Positions 1 through 7,412 of a stretch of DNA of 22,638 nucleotides are shown here, piece by piece. The notes below the pieces were generated by a model. It ran no database searches. It saw only the letters and a list, made by a program, of their open reading frames with translations, and was not told the DNA's origin. How positions within the stretch are numbered: position 1 is the stretch's first letter; every line of letters begins with the position of its first letter. The position numbers and the translations under genes were made by a program. Where the stretch lies: contig DHAP01000051.1 of the NCBI GenBank assembly GCA_002397465.1, forward strand, positions 1 through 22,638, written 5' to 3'. Origin of the DNA: Caryophanales bacterium UBA4951 (GTDB lineage: Bacteria; Bacillota_I; Bacilli_A; RFN20; CAG-826).

Positions 1-35
1 CCTTACGTGCACCTAGGAGTTTACAATAAACATAT

Positions 36-61
36 AAAGTGGCTTTTTGTGCCACTTTTTT
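36..61 (+). terminator. Rho-independent terminator of an upstream gene
   Basis: An 8-bp perfect stem (AAAGTGGC at 36-43 with GCCACTTT at 51-58) around a 7-nt loop runs into a row of T residues on the plus strand. It lies 41 bases before tyrS. No T-box sequence is visible before it, so I read it as the end of a gene left of the window rather than a tyrS attenuator, although only 35 bases lie upstream. Confidence 0.75.
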
Positions 62-102
62 GTTGTTTAATGTAGAATACATTATAGATTTTGGAGGAAT
101 TT

Positions 103-1353
103 ATGAGCAACGTTATCGACGATTTGAATTATAGGGGTTTGATTGAGCAATATTCCTCTGAAGACAATGTAAGAAAACTATTAGACACCAAACAAACGAT
201 TTACTGTGGATTTGATCCAAGCGCATCGTCCATGCATCTTGGCAACTACGTCATGATATCGACCCTTATGCGTCTACAAAGGGCCGGCCATAAAATCATT
301 GCCGTGGTAGGAGGCGCGACCGGAATGATCGGTGACCCATCAGGCAAAAGCAAGGAAAGAAACCTTCAAAACGAGGATACTTTGAAAGCTAACACCGAAT
401 GCATAAGATCGCAGCTTGAGCGTTTTCTTGACCTCTCGGACCCCGAAAAAGGATTGATCGTCAACAATTATGATTGGCTTGGCCATATGGAAACCTTGGA
501 TTTCTTACGCGAATACGGGAAATTCTTCTCCATTAACTACATGCTCTCCAAAGAGATAGTCTCCTCAAGACTAGAATCAGGCATCTCTTTCACCGAGTTT
601 GCTTATCAGATCCTACAATCCATCGACTTCTTGACCTTGTACCGCAAATACGGCTGCCGCATTCAGATCGGCGGAAACGATCAGTGGGGCAATTTGACAT
701 CTGGCCTCGAGCTCATCAGAAAGGTCGAAGGCGAGAATGCCTCCGCTGAATGCATGACCGCCCACCTGCTTCTTAGGAGCGATGGCAAAAAGTTCGGCAA
801 GAGCGAGCAGGGGGCCCTCTTCCTTAACCCGGAGATGACATCCCCATACCACCTCTATCAATACTTTATCAATTCAAGCGATGAGGATGCGGTCCGTTAC
901 CTTAAGGTTCTGACCTTCCTTTCCAAAGACGAGATCGAAGCTCTCACCATCGAGCACTTAGCACACCCAGGCGAGAGAATTGCCCAGAAGAAGCTCGCCT
1001 ATGAAGTCACGAAAGACATTCACGGGGAGCAAGGAGTTGAAGAAGCCATCAAGATGAGCGAAGTCCTATTCAGCGGCGACGTTGCCTCACTAAAAGAAAA
1101 TGAGATCATTGACTTACTCGGCGGTTTGCAAAAAGGGATTGCCGAAGGGATGAGCTTACTCGATATTCTCGTCGCTGTCGGTGCCGCTCCAAGCAAGACC
1201 CAAGGAAGGACATTCGTTGTCCAAAATAGCGTCTCAATCAATGGCATGAAAGTCACTGATCCAGACAAACATTATGGGAAAGCCGATGCCTTGTATGGCA
1301 AATATCTCGTGATAAGACGTGGGAAAAAGAACTACTATCTCGGTGAATTCTAA
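103..1353 (+). CDS. tyrS: Tyrosyl-tRNA synthetase (TyrRS)
   Basis: Cytoplasmic class I aminoacyl-tRNA synthetase that activates tyrosine with ATP and charges tRNA-Tyr. The 416-residue length matches bacterial TyrRS. Visible signatures are YCGFDPSASSMHLGNY (HIGH-type motif, HLGN at residues 45-48), GGNDQWGN (about 190-197) in the tyrosine site, KFGKSEQG (KMSKS-type loop at 230-234), and a C-terminal S4-type RNA-binding segment (about 350-410, SINGMKVTDPDKHYG). The ATG at 103 is chosen over an in-frame TTG at 91 because GGAGG at 93-97 sits 5 bases upstream. In Bacillus tyrS lies beside rpsD; here about 5 kb of accessory genes separate them. It ends in a hairpin shared with the convergent regulator gene. 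Confidence 0.98.
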   Translation: MSNVIDDLNYRGLIEQYSSEDNVRKLLDTKQTIYCGFDPSASSMHLGNYVMISTLMRLQRAGHKIIAVVGGATGMIGDPSGKSKERNLQNEDTLKANTECIRSQLERFLDLSDPEKGLIVNNYDWLGHMETLDFLREYGKFFSINYMLSKEIVSSRLESGISFTEFAYQILQSIDFLTLYRKYGCRIQIGGNDQWGNLTSGLELIRKVEGENASAECMTAHLLLRSDGKKFGKSEQGALFLNPEMTSPYHLYQYFINSSDEDAVRYLKVLTFLSKDEIEALTIEHLAHPGERIAQKKLAYEVTKDIHGEQGVEEAIKMSEVLFSGDVASLKENEIIDLLGGLQKGIAEGMSLLDILVAVGAAPSKTQGRTFVVQNSVSINGMKVTDPDKHYGKADALYGKYLVIRRGKKNYYLGEF

Positions 1354-1356
1354 AAT

Positions 1357-1384
1357 ATAGGTCCTGGAAACGGGACCTATTTTA
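1357..1384 (+). terminator. Terminator of tyrS, overlapping the stop of the convergent gene
   Basis: A 10-bp stem with a GAAA tetraloop (ATAGGTCCTG at 1357-1366 with CGGGACCTAT at 1371-1380, one G-T pair) begins 3 bases after the tyrS stop and is followed by TTTT. On the minus strand the hairpin is followed by ATTTTA, so it may also end the regulator transcript, whose TAG stop (1377-1379) lies inside the right arm. Confidence 0.75.
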
Positions 1385-1976
1385 ATTTCGAGAAAAGGAT
1401 GATCATTACCTGGACTGGAAAAGCCACCAGAAAGACAAACCAGATGTTTTGGCCCGGTTCAATCACGAAGTAAAAATGAAGGAAGAAAGCCAAAACTGTC
1501 GTCCAGACGGTGATTGAAGAAAGGACGTATAAAGCAGTGCAGCGTTTCCAGAAAAGGCGAATCAGGATTGAGCTTACCAAGGACATGATGGGGACTGCCC
1601 AAATAAAGCAAATCCAGGATTTGGTAAAGTCGGAGTCATTGATTATAGAATTGATATAAATAACGACAGCCACCAAAAAAATGAAAGTGGCGGCCATGGC
1701 CGTAATGACGATTTGATTACTGCGATTTCCGTTCTTTTTAATTTCGCTTACCGTGACGTTGGCACCGCCTTCTTTTAAAAGGGAATCCACGCTAACGCCA
1801 TAAAAATCAGCAAAATGTTTCAAGTTCTCAACGCTTGGAATGGCTTTTCCAAGCTCCCATTTTGATATCGACTTGTCGCTGTATCCTATTTTTTCCGCAA
1901 GTTCTTGCTGAGTTATCTTTTTGCTTTTTCGAAGGTTCGTCAGGTTATCGGCGACGATTTGGTTTAGTTCTTCCAT
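1377..1976 (-). CDS. Membrane-tethered XRE-family transcriptional regulator
   Basis: 199 residues. Residues 7-65 form a Cro/C1-type helix-turn-helix domain (NLRKSKKITQQELAEKIG, then SDKSISKWELGKAIPSVENL and FYGVSVDSLL), as in many Firmicutes XRE proteins. About 20 linker residues lead to four predicted membrane helices (about 88-110, 121-142, 147-171, 176-196). The protein should bind DNA from the membrane; the signal is unknown. It is divergent from the two exported-protein genes and probably regulates them or itself (inference from arrangement). No Shine-Dalgarno lies before the ATG; a candidate -10 box sits 6 bases upstream, so the mRNA may be leaderless. A function beyond DNA binding cannot be read from the sequence. 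Confidence 0.9.
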   Translation of the reverse strand: MEELNQIVADNLTNLRKSKKITQQELAEKIGYSDKSISKWELGKAIPSVENLKHFADFYGVSVDSLLKEGGANVTVSEIKKNGNRSNQIVITAMAATFIFLVAVVIYINSIINDSDFTKSWICFIWAVPIMSLVSSILIRLFWKRCTALYVLSSITVWTTVLAFFLHFYFVIEPGQNIWFVFLVAFPVQVMIILFSKLK

Positions 1977-1982
1977 GTCATT

Positions 1983-2010
1983 ATTTTATCGACAATACTG
2001 TGCAAAGCAA
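1983..2010 (-). promoter_or_regulatory. Candidate promoter of the XRE gene (leaderless mRNA)
   Basis: On the minus strand a -35-like TTGCTT (plus 2005-2010) and a -10-like TAAAAT (plus 1983-1988) are 16 bases apart. The expected start point falls on or next to the A of the ATG at 1976, which fits the lack of a ribosome-binding site. The -35 match is partial. Confidence 0.45.
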
Positions 2011-2114
2011 GTGCAGAAAACAGTCTCTTTTTTGATATTCGATTAATAGAATTGACTGATAGATGGCTAAAATAGTGTCGATTAAATCTAAAGAATATTT
2101 CATTCTCCGAATCG

Positions 2115-2128
2115 TAGAGTGCACTCTA
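2115..2128. promoter_or_regulatory. 14-bp perfect palindrome, candidate operator
   Basis: TAGAGTGCACTCTA reads identically on both strands and lies between the divergent XRE regulator and the exported-protein genes, about 46 bases upstream of a TATAAT box. A perfect dyad of this length beside an HTH gene is a typical operator. Which protein binds it is inference. A second, looser pair, ATCGACA (1988-1994) and TGTCGAT (2076-2082), also lies in this interval. Confidence 0.5.
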
Positions 2129-2173
2129 TTACAATGAATTAGTTCGTTAGATAGCCTATTGATTTCGTTGACT

Positions 2174-2179
2174 TATAAT
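2174..2179 (+). promoter_or_regulatory. Candidate -10 box for the exported-protein genes
   Basis: A consensus TATAAT lies 26 bases before the ATG at 2206. No good -35 hexamer is found 16-18 bases upstream, so the assignment is tentative. The predicted start point (about 2186) would leave only about 20 bases of leader and no Shine-Dalgarno. Confidence 0.35.
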
Positions 2180-2205
2180 CCCCATGGCTCGAAAAAGCCG
2201 CTTTT

Positions 2206-3168
2206 ATGGAACAAGTTGTTGAAAACAAAACTCAAAAAAAGGGATGGATAACGGCCGGTATCGTGACCATCGTTAGCGTTAGCGCTATCGCTTTAGGTTT
2301 GTTCGCCGGGTATTATCTCAAATATTTCTTCAGCGGTGATGATGGGATTGACTACGATAACATCAATGTTGACAACCTAGCCGATGACAATGCCGCCTTG
2401 ATCAAAAAATACGAAAATTCCGTGGCGGCAGGGACTAACGATTTCACTGAGGTCTTCAAATCATACGAAGCCGCCAATGTCGGTTTCACCCTCTTCTGCA
2501 ACGAGGAGCACAGCATGGCACAAGGCAAAGGCGTTGGCGATGCTGGCATAACGGCTCAGGCCATTCGTTCCACGATCATTCGAGACTCTGATTCCTACTT
2601 TGAAGAATCCCTCTCGTATTCAAGCTTCGTCAATATCGCTGACAGGATGTATCAAAGCGGCGAAAGCGTGCAGCAATATGTCGGAAACTGCAAAAACGGC
2701 GATGTTGAAACGGGGACTTATCCATCAGATGGGACCACGTACACCCTCAGCGAATATTCCGCGAGGATGGGGCGAACCGTCAGTGATCGCTTCATCTACG
2801 TCGTATCTAGCAAAACTACGATGACGGGCGAAGAAGACGGAACCAGCGGAACGGCGACATCGTTCGTCAAAAACGATTCTGGCTATCAAATAGAGCTAGA
2901 ACTAAACCCTGTGTCTTCGGTGGTCAATTACGTCAAGCAAATGCAGACTCTGTCAAATCTAGCTTCCAAACCATCATTCTCGTATGTGCATCTGAGCATC
3001 ACGCTAAACTCCGATCTTCAATTGGTAAGCATGACTTCGACGGAGAACTATTACGCCAAAACAAGCTTAGGAATCGGTTCTAAGGTCACAGGAACCCTTA
3101 CAACCGAATTCTCGACCGGCGGCAGCTATGCCGTTCCGGAACTAAACGATCCGATTACTTACGCTTAA
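2206..3168 (+). CDS. N-terminally anchored exported protein of unknown function
   Basis: 320 residues. A short basic N-terminus (KTQKKGW) and one long hydrophobic helix (about 14-40) predict an uncleaved anchor with the rest outside the cell. The outer part begins with an acidic stretch (SGDDGIDYDNINVDNLADDN, 43-62) and then looks beta-rich. It holds two cysteines, C98 and C162, which could form a disulfide. The C-terminal 60 residues (LSITLNSDLQLVSMTSTENYY onward) show the alternating strand pattern that closes each module of the next protein, so the two may share a fold; this is inference. No enzyme motif or LPXTG sorting signal is seen. The ATG lacks a Shine-Dalgarno. The following gene starts 30 bases later, so the two are probably co-transcribed. 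Confidence 0.85.
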   Translation: MEQVVENKTQKKGWITAGIVTIVSVSAIALGLFAGYYLKYFFSGDDGIDYDNINVDNLADDNAALIKKYENSVAAGTNDFTEVFKSYEAANVGFTLFCNEEHSMAQGKGVGDAGITAQAIRSTIIRDSDSYFEESLSYSSFVNIADRMYQSGESVQQYVGNCKNGDVETGTYPSDGTTYTLSEYSARMGRTVSDRFIYVVSSKTTMTGEEDGTSGTATSFVKNDSGYQIELELNPVSSVVNYVKQMQTLSNLASKPSFSYVHLSITLNSDLQLVSMTSTENYYAKTSLGIGSKVTGTLTTEFSTGGSYAVPELNDPITYA

Positions 3169-3198
3169 TTGACTTTATTACCTGGGAGGAAAAAACAA

Positions 3199-6100
3199 AT
3201 GAGGAAAAAGGTATTACGTTACGCAGCTCTCTTCGTGGGGCTATTCGGGATCACGGCCACAACGGCCTATTTCATGACCCCCGGTTCATCAAAAGGAAAT
3301 GCCGATAACAACGGCACGACATCAAGCGGAGACAACACAAGCGTCGATGACGGTGGGAACAATGGCGGAGTCACGATGACCCCGACTGAAATGCTCATTT
3401 CCAAGCTTGCGGAAGGCGTGAACGGAATTAAGGCAAACGTTGATTTCTCGGCATCGTTGCTCAAAACCGACACTGACAATTCCAAATACACGACTGATAG
3501 CATATCAATCACTTCGTCACCGCTCTATTTCTCGATGAAGAGTTTGGATAGCATCTCGTTGGATTTCCATCCGACCCTCGTCTACAAGGCGGTTGATGAT
3601 GAACTCGTTGGAGGCACCACCAGTCAAACCGTTGATATCACCTACCTAGACAGCACTCTTTACCTTTCAGCTTTGGGCGCTTGCTACAAATGCTCAGTCT
3701 CTGGATTCAACGGCATCATCGACCGCTTGGCCGAGGATCCTTTCTCAATCGATTTCGATTCGCTTATCTCGACAGTCGGTTCCAGCTTAGGAAGCCTTGA
3801 TACCAGTTCTTTCACCGACGCCTTGAGCGGAATGACTTACACCCAGCGTCAGGATGGCGGATATGATTACACTCTTTCGGTCCTTGGCACGAACATCTGC
3901 ATGGTGAGCGACAGCGACTATGATTTGACGAGAATCTACGCGAACAACATCACCTTAGACAATGCCTCCATTTCGTTTGATATCAACATCGCAAACCAAG
4001 ACAATATCTCCACTTACATCAAGGAGCCATCCAACATTTCGTCATACAACGAACTTTATAGCAGCCTTGATTTGTTCGGCGACATCTATTCATTGGTCAA
4101 GACTCCGCGTTTCGGACTTGATGGCAGCATCACTCTTTCTGAGCCTGTTACCGAGAAGAATCCTTCTCCAGCCAACAAAGACGTCACTGTTTCTCTTGAT
4201 GCCAATGCCGATTTAAGCCCGGCTGCCAAGAACGATTGGCTTTTAGGGGCTGACATTGATGTGGCTTGCGGATCGACCACTCAAAGCATCAGCGCCAAAT
4301 ACCTTACTAAGGAAAAAGGCGCCTTCCTTAACTACAACGACGTTATGAAGGCCTCCTTAAGCTACACCGAGATGGACTCGCTCATCGGAAAGATGAAAGC
4401 TTCGCTAGACGGCGCTGATACCAGCAAAGTCACATCCTTATTCGACTTCATCACCAATAGCGAGGTCATGGAAGGCATTTCAGCCGGCCATTATGAAAAA
4501 GCCATCAACATCATCACCGGAATCGACACTTCGGCAGAGAACAAAGTCGTGGTGGACCTTGATCTTTCTGGCCTCGGCCTTGGAACCTCTTCAACCTTGT
4601 CAGTCACTTTGAAGGACAACGTTACCTTAGACGAGAACCAAGCCAAGACGACATCGCTTGTCGCCGGCGTCTCTTTCTCAAACATCGAATTATCGTCTTT
4701 CACCCTCTCAGGCACGTTTGATTTGAAGAGTTACGTCACTCCTAGCGTCAGCGACGAAAACACCTATGACGTCCTTAACATGCTTCCGACCGTTTGGGAT
4801 CAGGGCTACAGTCTTTTCCAGACCCCACAGGCTTATGTGAGTCTTTCGGGATCGGTCATGGATCAGGTTTCCGGTTCGAAGAGCGTTGATACTGGATTCA
4901 CTTTCACCGGCGACACCGAATTTGACATCAAAGCCAAAAAAGGAACCGGCAAAATCACCATCGACAATCAAACCGCTGCTTTCGAGCATGCCCATAACGT
5001 CGTGATAGACGTTCAGGGCGGCGAAGGAGAGAACGCTGACGGAAGCGCCTCTTCGATGCTCTTCACTTATGGATCTGATGCCTCCAGCAATTTGCTCAAA
5101 GGCAAGCTCACGATCAAAAGTCTCAATGACATCATCGATTTGGTCAAAAACCTCATGAATTCGACCGATGAGAGATATACCAAGTTCTTCGATCCTTTGA
5201 AAGAAGCCGCTGCGACTACCTTAATTGGCAAGATCATGAACGGCGAATACACTTCGCTCATCGAAAACAAAATTCTTCTTTCGTCCAACCTTACCGCCAA
5301 CACCAAGACCGGCGGACAAGACGTCACCATGATCATCAGCAAGGACATCATGGGACTTGATGAGGACTTCACCGTCGTGATTGGTTTTGGAAGCGACGAG
5401 AAGATTTCCACACTTTCCGTTTCCAACATCAAGATGAGCGGAAAGGTCGTTGATATTAATCTCACCCTTGGCAGCTATTCCGTCGATAAGATCAGTCAAC
5501 TCGATGCCAAGGATTCCTATATGGATTTCTCCGACATCGCTGTCTTGATGCAATTCGGCATCGATACTTCCGAAGCTAATTATTGGCATTTGACCGCTAC
5601 GGCTGATTGCAAGATCGGCAGTGGCAAACTCCTAAGCTTCAACATGGACGTCACCCTTGATTTCTATATTTACGTCAATGGCAAGACCTGCCAAGTCATC
5701 GGATACGTCAATGACATTCCGACCATATTTGGCATCAACAGCTTGCACAGCGGGACTAGAAAATTGACATTCGTCTATGACGATTCAACGATTTATCTCT
5801 ATGGCCATAACACCTGGACTTCATGGGGATCCACCAATAGTTCTGATGATTATCATTACTACACATCGTCTTATTTCCTCAGCAACATCCTTAACTGCAT
5901 ACTCGGTGATGGCCTTGGAATGTACTCAACCTGGACTGATCTCATCACCAACAGCAGCTCTTCGAGCGATCAGCCAGTCGCTTACGAAAACGTGCTTAAG
6001 AATTTTGATTACAGCACGGATTCGACCACGCTTGCCTCCTACAACAACACCGTGGGCGATACAGCGACCTCGCTCTGGAATATCACGCTTGACCTTGGCG

Positions 6101-6354
6101 CTTTGACCAACAACTCCCAGCTTAAGGATCTGACCTTAGCCATCGGAGGCCACAAAGTCGGCACCGAGAGCATCCTGACATCTTTGAGCCTTTCGCTCAG
6201 CATCTCAGCCGGCATCAGCATCTCAATCAGCGCTCAAGTCCATAACGTCAACATCGGAGAGGATTACTCGTCGATGTTCAATGCGACCAGCGACTTCACG
6301 AATGTGATGGCGAACTGCAAATCGCATGCCAGCCTTGCCAGCCTTCAAAGCTGA
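3199..6354 (+). CDS. Large exported four-module surface protein of unknown function
   Basis: 1051 residues. The ATG at 3199 is chosen over the in-frame TTG at 3169 because GGGAGG (3184-3189) lies 9 bases upstream. MRKK plus a hydrophobic helix (8-26) form a signal or anchor, followed by a Gly/Asn/Ser/Asp-rich linker (29-60). The rest is Ser/Thr/Asp-rich, strand-rich and apparently made of four degenerate modules (about 74-290, 303-525, 545-775, 795-1030). Modules 2 and 3 open alike (YSLVKTPRFGLDGSITL and YSLFQTPQAYVSLSGSV). Modules 1 and 4 share a DSTLYL/DSTIYL strand. All end with paired strands (NNITLDNASISFDINI, SNIELSSFTLSGTFDL, SNIKMSGKVVDINLTL, SLSLSISAGISISISA). There is no cell-wall sorting signal and no recognised enzyme domain. 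It probably acts outside the membrane with the preceding protein; the function is unknown. Confidence 0.88.
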   Translation: MRKKVLRYAALFVGLFGITATTAYFMTPGSSKGNADNNGTTSSGDNTSVDDGGNNGGVTMTPTEMLISKLAEGVNGIKANVDFSASLLKTDTDNSKYTTDSISITSSPLYFSMKSLDSISLDFHPTLVYKAVDDELVGGTTSQTVDITYLDSTLYLSALGACYKCSVSGFNGIIDRLAEDPFSIDFDSLISTVGSSLGSLDTSSFTDALSGMTYTQRQDGGYDYTLSVLGTNICMVSDSDYDLTRIYANNITLDNASISFDINIANQDNISTYIKEPSNISSYNELYSSLDLFGDIYSLVKTPRFGLDGSITLSEPVTEKNPSPANKDVTVSLDANADLSPAAKNDWLLGADIDVACGSTTQSISAKYLTKEKGAFLNYNDVMKASLSYTEMDSLIGKMKASLDGADTSKVTSLFDFITNSEVMEGISAGHYEKAINIITGIDTSAENKVVVDLDLSGLGLGTSSTLSVTLKDNVTLDENQAKTTSLVAGVSFSNIELSSFTLSGTFDLKSYVTPSVSDENTYDVLNMLPTVWDQGYSLFQTPQAYVSLSGSVMDQVSGSKSVDTGFTFTGDTEFDIKAKKGTGKITIDNQTAAFEHAHNVVIDVQGGEGENADGSASSMLFTYGSDASSNLLKGKLTIKSLNDIIDLVKNLMNSTDERYTKFFDPLKEAAATTLIGKIMNGEYTSLIENKILLSSNLTANTKTGGQDVTMIISKDIMGLDEDFTVVIGFGSDEKISTLSVSNIKMSGKVVDINLTLGSYSVDKISQLDAKDSYMDFSDIAVLMQFGIDTSEANYWHLTATADCKIGSGKLLSFNMDVTLDFYIYVNGKTCQVIGYVNDIPTIFGINSLHSGTRKLTFVYDDSTIYLYGHNTWTSWGSTNSSDDYHYYTSSYFLSNILNCILGDGLGMYSTWTDLITNSSSSSDQPVAYENVLKNFDYSTDSTTLASYNNTVGDTATSLWNITLDLGALTNNSQLKDLTLAIGGHKVGTESILTSLSLSLSISAGISISISAQVHNVNIGEDYSSMFNATSDFTNVMANCKSHASLASLQS

Positions 6355-6372
6355 TCTCTGAGCCTTACGTCT

Positions 6373-6403
6373 GCCCAGCCGTCCCTCGCGGTTGGGCTTT
6401 TTT
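6373..6403 (+). terminator. Terminator of the exported-protein operon
   Basis: A 9-bp stem (GCCCAGCCG at 6373-6381 with CGGTTGGGC at 6389-6397, one G-T pair) is followed by six T residues, starting 18 bases after the stop of the large exported protein. Confidence 0.9.
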
Positions 6404-6454
6404 GTGGAGTGGTAGTTTGTCGGAGAACGCCTTCCTCATAATCTTTATACAAAG

Positions 6455-6488
6455 TAACAAAAAACACGCCATCTTGCGGTGGCGTGTT
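6455..6488 (-). terminator. Terminator of rpsD
   Basis: A 9-bp perfect stem (AACACGCCA at 6463-6471 with TGGCGTGTT at 6480-6488) lies 12 bases beyond the rpsD stop. On the minus strand it runs into TTTTTT. Confidence 0.88.
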
Positions 6489-6500
6489 GATTTTTGCTGA

Positions 6501-7106
6501 TTAGAGCAAGCGGTTGTAGTACTCGATGATCTGAGCTTCGTCGATATCTTTCGGAAGTTCATTGCGCTCTGGAAGTCTGCTGAAGGTGCCGGTATATTTT
6601 TCGGCATCGACGGTGACATAAGCCGGAGTGGCTGGTTTGCCATCGAAGGACTCTTTGACGACTTTGAGCGGGCTGGTCTCTTTAAGGGCGATGACATCGC
6701 CGACTTTGCAGAGATAGCTAGCAATATCAACTTTCTTGCCGTTCACGGTGATGTGGCCGTGATTGACGAGTTGACGTCCGGCGGCTCTCGTGCGGGCGAA
6801 GCCCATACGATAGACCAAGTTGTCCAAACGGCTCTCGAGAATGCGGAAGAAGGCAAGGCCAGTGACGGTCTTCTCTTTCTTAGCAATCATGAAGAGACGA
6901 CGGAATTGACGCTCATTGACACCATAGAGCTCTCTAAGCTTCTGCTTCTCGAGCAACTGGGCGCCGTACTCAGAAGGTTTTCTCTTGCGATCCTGACCAT
7001 GCTGGCCTGGGCCGTAAGCTCTCTTTTTGAGCTCGTCGTTGGTTTCGAGAACGCTGAAACTGAGGTGGCGTGATTTTTTCCACTTAGAGCCAGTGTATCT
7101 AGACAT
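6501..7106 (-). CDS. rpsD: 30S ribosomal protein S4 (uS4)
   Basis: Primary 16S rRNA-binding protein of the small subunit, needed early in 30S assembly, and known in Bacillus to repress its own synthesis through the rpsD leader. 201 residues, the normal length. The N-terminus (MSRYTGSKWKKSRHLSF, then RAYGPGQHGQDRKRKPSEYG and LREKYGVNERQF-like sequence) and the S4 domain (RLESRLDNLVYRMGFARTR onward) are diagnostic. The N-terminal zinc cysteines of the zinc-binding S4 type are absent, as is common in Bacilli. AAAGGAG lies 10 bases before the ATG. It has its own promoter, a structured leader and a terminator, so it is probably monocistronic. Confidence 0.98.
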   Translation of the reverse strand: MSRYTGSKWKKSRHLSFSVLETNDELKKRAYGPGQHGQDRKRKPSEYGAQLLEKQKLRELYGVNERQFRRLFMIAKKEKTVTGLAFFRILESRLDNLVYRMGFARTRAAGRQLVNHGHITVNGKKVDIASYLCKVGDVIALKETSPLKVVKESFDGKPATPAYVTVDAEKYTGTFSRLPERNELPKDIDEAQIIEYYNRLL

Positions 7107-7260
7107 ATTTCGTTTTCTCCTTTCTTTGCGTTACAAAGTTAGGGGGTGCTTCCCACTTCCCGGGTGTCTTCCGAATTTCGGCTCCGTAGCTTGGGGGCTT
7201 ACTTTGTTTTTAGGGAGGACGTCAGACGGAAGCGTAAGAGCCTGCTGCCTTATTTACGCG
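7107..7260 (-). promoter_or_regulatory. Structured rpsD leader, probable S4 autoregulatory RNA
   Basis: About 154 nt separate the predicted transcript start from the rpsD ATG. The RNA holds a 7-bp closing helix (ACTTTGT at 7201-7207 with ACAAAGT at 7133-7139) that encloses a CCGAA-A-TTCGG hairpin and several C-runs and G-runs (CCCCC, CCCGGG, GTGGG) suited to further pairing or a pseudoknot. S4 is known to bind such leaders in Firmicutes. Membership in the known S4 leader family was not tested by a covariance search. Confidence 0.65.
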
Positions 7261-7266
7261 AGTAAT

Positions 7267-7295
7267 ACTATAAGTATTAGTAGGCCATTAGTCAA
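7267..7295 (-). promoter_or_regulatory. Sigma-A-type promoter of rpsD
   Basis: On the minus strand TTGACT (plus 7290-7295) and TATAGT (plus 7267-7272) are separated by 17 bases, each one mismatch from consensus. Transcription should start near 7260. Confidence 0.85.
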
Positions 7296-7347
7296 GCGCA
7301 TGTCGCTATTGGCTCTTTCACTATGACGCCTATGCTTTTCTGGCGAG

Positions 7348-7364
7348 TTCTCTATAATAGAGAA
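7348..7364 (+). promoter_or_regulatory. -10 box of ezrA inside an inverted repeat
   Basis: A consensus TATAAT (7353-7358) lies in the middle of a perfect inverted repeat with 7-bp arms, TTCTCTA-taa-TAGAGAA. No clear -35 is found 16-18 bases upstream. The dyad may be an operator or only base composition around the box. Confidence 0.5.
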
Positions 7365-7370
7365 AAGGTT

Positions 7371-7393
7371 TCGCAGTGAGGTGCCAACTGCGA
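7371..7393 (+). promoter_or_regulatory. Hairpin in the ezrA 5' untranslated region
   Basis: TCGCAGT (7371-7377) pairs perfectly with ACTGCGA (7387-7393) around a 9-nt loop, GAGGTGCCA. It ends 19 bases before the preferred ATG at 7413. It is not followed by a T-run, so it is not a terminator; a role in mRNA stability or translation is possible. Confidence 0.4.
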
Positions 7394-7412
7394 TATAGTA
7401 ATGAGGCAAACC

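Noticed and set aside
36..61. T-box or attenuator for tyrS
   Set aside because: The hairpin is a plain terminator and no T-box core (GGTGGNACCGCG-like) is visible before it; only 35 upstream bases are in the window, so a longer leader is not fully excluded.
5067..5589. Two open frames of 122-132 codons on the minus strand
   Set aside because: They are antisense to the large exported-protein gene, have no ribosome-binding sites, and the plus-strand frame has coherent signal peptide and repeats.
6365..6730. 121-codon minus-strand open frame
   Set aside because: It overlaps the end of rpsD in another frame and reads through the rpsD terminator hairpin.
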